Source of the DNA: Antitrichia curtipendula
Lineage: Eukaryota > Streptophyta > Bryopsida > Hypnales > Leucodontaceae
Direction of reading: 5' to 3'
Length of the DNA: 64,000 nucleotides
NCBI GenBank assembly: GCA_951230915.1
Contig: OX579639.1
Coordinates: 2,666,001-2,730,000 of the forward strand
Shown here: positions 60,559 through 64,000 of the stretch, one piece after another
Position numbering within the stretch: position 1 is the first letter of the stretch
How the letters are laid out: every line of letters starts with the position of its first letter
Notes under the pieces: generated by a model
What the model was told of the DNA's origin: nothing
The model's database searches: none
Seen by the model: only the letters and a program-made list of their open reading frames with translations
Translations under genes and position numbers: made by a program

Positions 60559-61078
60559 CAATACAGTACATGAAGTCACACAATTGTTCCATGCATGATA
60601 CATGTAATTTAGTATACCTTGAATTAGTGTAGGTTATTGACTCCATGTAAATCAGTTTCACTTTGCCACATCCATTTTTTTGCTTTTTCTGAGACAAATG
60701 AAACAGAATTCCATTGCAAGAAGAAAAAACAGAGAACAAGTTCCAGCCACATTGCCACATGCATTTCATGCCAAGCTTGTGTTTGCAACGCATGGGTGGC
60801 AGTATTTTCAATGAGTCAATGTGAGGCGTTAGATTGAAAGATTGCCTGTCTCAGTCAATAAGCCATTGAACAGATTCATAATATCTTTCAATCCACATAA
60901 ATATCACGCAATTTATGGACGCTAAGTAACATTCTTAAGGTACATTTCAACACTAATTAAAAGGTAGTAAACTAAGGGGACATTCAATTGAAACTCGTGC
61001 GTTTAGGAGGATTTTAAAATATAACCCATGTGATGATACATATATTCTTAGTGGTTGAGAAAAAGGAAGAGGAAGGTC
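60559..61078. other. Intergenic DNA, nothing recognised
   Basis: No gene or repeat boundary found between the two flanking MITEs. Confidence 0.35.
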
Positions 61079-61080
61079 TT

Positions 61081-61687
61081 AGGGCCACTTCACACTATGG
61101 TCAAAGGCCAAATTTCAAGAAACCAAAAGTTCGGCCTCTCGGCCCTTCACACTAGAAGGCATCAGTCCAAAAGTCATCATCCTCCAACTACCTACATGGC
61201 AATAAATTGCCTACATGACGATGAACTCTCAAAGAAAGTTTGGGTCGAGTAAAAATGGGGACCCAAACTATGGTGGCCAAGAGTCCGTCAACTTCAGTGT
61301 GACAAGATCTCAATTGTTAGATTAGTAGGTGGGAGTTCATTGCTAAAAGTTTGGACTTTGGAGGTGCCCTTTGGAGGCTTCACACTTTGGCCGTCCAAGT
61401 TGAGAGGCCATGGGAGTTCATTGTCAAGGGTTTGGACTTTGGATTTGGCCTTTGGAGGCTTCACACTTTGGCCGTCCAAGTTGAGAGGCCATGGGAGTTC
61501 ATTGTCAAGGGTTTGGACTTTGGATTTGGCCTTTGGAGGCTTCACACTATAGCCAGCCGAAGGCTCCGATTCCTATATTTTAATGCCTATTTATTGCTCA
61601 TTTCTTTGGACTCTCAACAAAGTTTGACCACTCAATTCTACAGCCTTTCGACTTGGTCGGCCATAGTGTGAACCGTGAAGCGGCCCT
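61081..61687. mobile_element. PIF/Harbinger-like MITE with TTA target duplication
   Basis: Begins GGGCCACTTCACACTATGG and ends with the inverse (CCATAGTGTGAA...CGTGAAGCGGCCC), with a 4-5-bp insertion in the right arm. A TTA lies directly outside both ends, as expected for the TWA target duplication of PIF/Harbinger elements. It contains the 81-bp tandem repeat described separately. Confidence 0.65.
61330..61555. repeat. 81-bp tandem repeat, ~2.8 units
   Basis: TGGGAGTTCA recurs at 61411 and 61492. Units 2 and 3 are identical where they overlap; unit 1 is diverged. The 81-bp period is a multiple of three, so frames stay open across it on both strands, which explains the open frames here without implying a protein. 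Confidence 0.85.
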
Positions 61688-61689
61688 TA

Positions 61690-63347
61690 TGGTCATGTTT
61701 CTATTTTTTTTTAAATATACATTAAAGACTATAAGCCTTTAGGTGTAATATTAATTTTCAATAGTTGAAGTTGTAACCTACTAGTCATGTCATTTGCGAT
61801 ATAGAATTAGGATTTATATTTGCTTTAATTTTGGTACAAGTATGTCACTTAAGTTTGAAATCTCTAAATTCTAAGTTTTTTTAATTTTCCCAATTTGGTT
61901 TAAATGTTCTTGTAAAAGTAAGTCCTACAATGATCAGTAGAATGCATCTTAAGACATTTTTAAGTGTGACTCAAAATATAAAGTAATCCTACAGTAAAGT
62001 AATTACACCTATGTAAGTTTGTACAAGCATTTGAACATATGTTCTATTACTAAATTATCATAATTTGTGTTGGTCCTTGTTGATAATTGAAAAGTGATTC
62101 CAAATATTGCTTAGCGTGTTTGTTTTGAACATTCAATTGTCCTATAGGATTTAAAGGATATTGTGTACAATGTAGGCTATGATTTTAAAAAGTTGATTTT
62201 GCAAACAAATTGTAATTATTTAGATACATTTATTATAGAATAGTCCCGCAATTTTTTTGATTACACCAATACTTGAATGCATTTGAGAGAGGGATAAGAG
62301 CATCCTATCCTACAAAGTCTATTGTAAAGATACCATAAAATTATTGTGGAACTTATTCAATCTTTATAATTGTAAGACCTTTAAACATTAATATTTAGAT
62401 ATACTTTTTAATTAATTTTAATTTACAAAAAATGACCAGGAGTTTAGGTTACTTTAAGTTTAGTAATAACCAATTAGAAGTTAAGGTTTTACTTTGCAAA
62501 ATATCTAGCATAACAAATTGATTTATTGAATCAATTTTATATTTGTATTCACGTAGACTTAGATTTGGACTTTTCTAAGAGCATTCTAGATCATGACCAA
62601 AAATGTTGTCTAATACAAGTACCTCTATATGACTTGTAAAGAATTTGGGCCTAATAGCATTTGTTTTACCAATTCCTTCGACCCAATGTACCCCATCCAA
62701 AGTGAAACCTTAGAGTATAATTTCACAAGTATAATTTTTTCCACGAATGCAAGGGCGTGGAACTTCATGGTAGTTGTAGGGAACCAAAGTAATTGCAAAA
62801 GGAGATCCTCAAAGTAGTGGCCATAGGGGAGAATACAACAGCATTTGAACTTTCAAATTTTGATAATAGTTGCATTCGGACTCAAATCAAGTTGTTCAAA
62901 AGTCTCCACTTGGCCATTGCATTTTTCATCCATAGTGGTGGCTCCATTGAAGAAGTTGTGTCAATTTGTCCAATGCTCAATTTTAATTTTTTGGAATCTA
63001 TTCAATATATTTTTGTATGTGTTTCTAATGATATAAATTTCAAGTTCTAATGGGTCAATATGTCCATTGTATAGGAGATGCTCTAAGGCAGATACTTCAA
63101 CGAGGTTTGAAGAGCCCATCATAAAGCTTGTTTCAAGCACGATTCTTTGTTGGCATGCCTTTTGCAATTATTCCATCTTCTTCCAACCATTATGAAGCTC
63201 CCTAATCCACTGGAGGGGGGTGCAAAAAGTTCTTTTAAGGTTTACTTTCAAACAATGCATTGACCATTGGATTGAAATGAAAAGCTTGTAGAATTAATGG
63301 AGTTGGGTTGCCATTCTTGTTGTTATTGAAAATATTTTCACATAGTT
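61690..63347. other. AT-rich intergenic DNA, no gene supported
   Basis: Frames at 62629-63170 on both strands overlap each other and have no recognisable domain. Confidence 0.35.
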
Positions 63348-63351
63348 TAAG

Positions 63352-63928
63352 GACTACTTCACAATAAGTTTTAATTCCCAATTGTCTAAGTCCGAATTCA
63401 AGGTCAAATCCCCTCTTTCTTATGATTCTAGAAGGTGAATAAAAAAAATCAAATGTGGATTTTGAAGTTCATAGTATGGAGGCCAAAGTCCCAAATCTAA
63501 GTCCCAACTTGTCTCTTGTTTAATATTTTGTAGCAGTTAAGTATCTCCAAAATTGATCAAAAAGTTAAAACCTCATTTTGGGGGTACATATAGTATGAAA
63601 TCCGCTCGGAGAAATTTGAACAAAATTAATATTTCAACCAACGAGGTATTGATTTGCATGGGGATTTTCTTCTAATTTTATATTCAAAACAATAGTTGGG
63701 AGTTGGGAGACAAATCGGGTCTCCACTTTTGCTAAACCCAATTTGACCTCCCAAGTCCTACTTCCTTGGGGTCAAAACTCCTCCAAAGTACTACCATGTA
63801 GGTGTTTGGGAGTGATGTGGGACTTGAGATTTGGAATGTAGTGTGAAGCCCCAAGCCTCAATTTTCAGCTCTCCACCAATTATATTTTGAGAATTTAGTG
63901 AGACTTGAGATGCAGTGTGAAGTGGTCC
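63352..63928. mobile_element. PIF/Harbinger-like MITE with TAA target duplication
   Basis: Begins GGACTACTTCACA after TAA and ends TGTGAAGTGGTCC followed by TAA. The terminal repeat matches that of 61081-61687 in form (GGxCyACTTCACA), so both belong to one family. About 577 bp, non-coding; a further internal gtgaagcccc word may mark a nested end. Confidence 0.55.
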
Positions 63929-64000
63929 TAAAATGACATAGGACCTAAAATAAAGAAGACCCTGAAGATCACACCAGCCAAACAATGCGTGGAGTTATTT

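Noticed and set aside
61294..61671. Repeat proteins encoded by the 81-bp tandem unit
   Set aside because: Open on both strands simply because 81 is divisible by three; located in a MITE.
1..64000. LTR retrotransposons, tRNA/rRNA genes, CRISPR arrays, organelle DNA
   Set aside because: No reverse transcriptase or integrase frames, no paired LTRs, no cloverleaf-like or rRNA sequence, no regularly spaced prokaryotic repeats were seen.

Overview
This is nuclear DNA of a land plant. Three independent multi-exon genes have plant-type GT/AG introns and encode plant-type proteins: an ER Grp170-class Hsp70, a GDSL esterase/lipase, and a Zn/Cd-type P1B heavy-metal ATPase. The intergenic DNA is AT-rich and packed with small non-autonomous DNA transposons. 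I see no LTR retrotransposon, rRNA, tRNA, bacterial gene or CRISPR array. I cannot name the species. The long N-terminal extension of the metal ATPase and the TTAA-type transposons do not look like a typical flowering plant, so a bryophyte, lycophyte or fern is a reasonable guess, not a conclusion.

Layout. 1-3.45 kb: 5' two thirds of an ER Hsp70 (Grp170/HSP70-17 type) on the minus strand, cut by the window edge, with a TGACGTGG unfolded-protein-response-like box upstream. 3.9-5.3 kb: TTAA-flanked transposons. 5.72-6.11 kb: intronless plus-strand gene for mitochondrial ribosomal protein mL53. 6.1-15.2 kb: gene-poor, with one TTAA element, one CACTA-type MITE and a ~220-bp tandem repeat. 15.22-18.12 kb: four-exon GDSL lipase, plus strand. 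18.1-23.2 kb: repeats. 23.49-32.41 kb: 13-exon heavy-metal ATPase, minus strand; the exon phases close exactly to 1,416 residues. 33-42 kb: repeats, including a nested TTAA-element cluster at 35.57-38.08 kb. 42.0-43.04 kb: three abutting MITEs. 43.4-46.1 kb: gene-like but unrecognised, possibly decayed coding pieces. 46-55 kb: more transposons in AT-rich DNA. 55.5-57.6 kb: tandem array with telobox motifs ending in a GC-rich, promoter-like patch. 57.6-64 kb: MITEs, including two with 3-bp TWA target duplications.

The three complete or partial genes are unrelated in function (ER protein folding, mitochondrial translation, secreted ester hydrolysis) apart from the ATPase, which should export or compartmentalise Zn/Cd. 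Nothing suggests co-regulation.

The most notable structure is a family of about a dozen short elements with CCCCTAAAG-type ends inserted at TTAA. Two nested insertions at 35.57-38.08 kb allow the empty target site to be read directly and show an exact TTAA duplication. This is the signature of piggyBac (or Kolobok/Sola3) transposition, which is unusual for a plant. One inner copy is a near-perfect 739-bp foldback.
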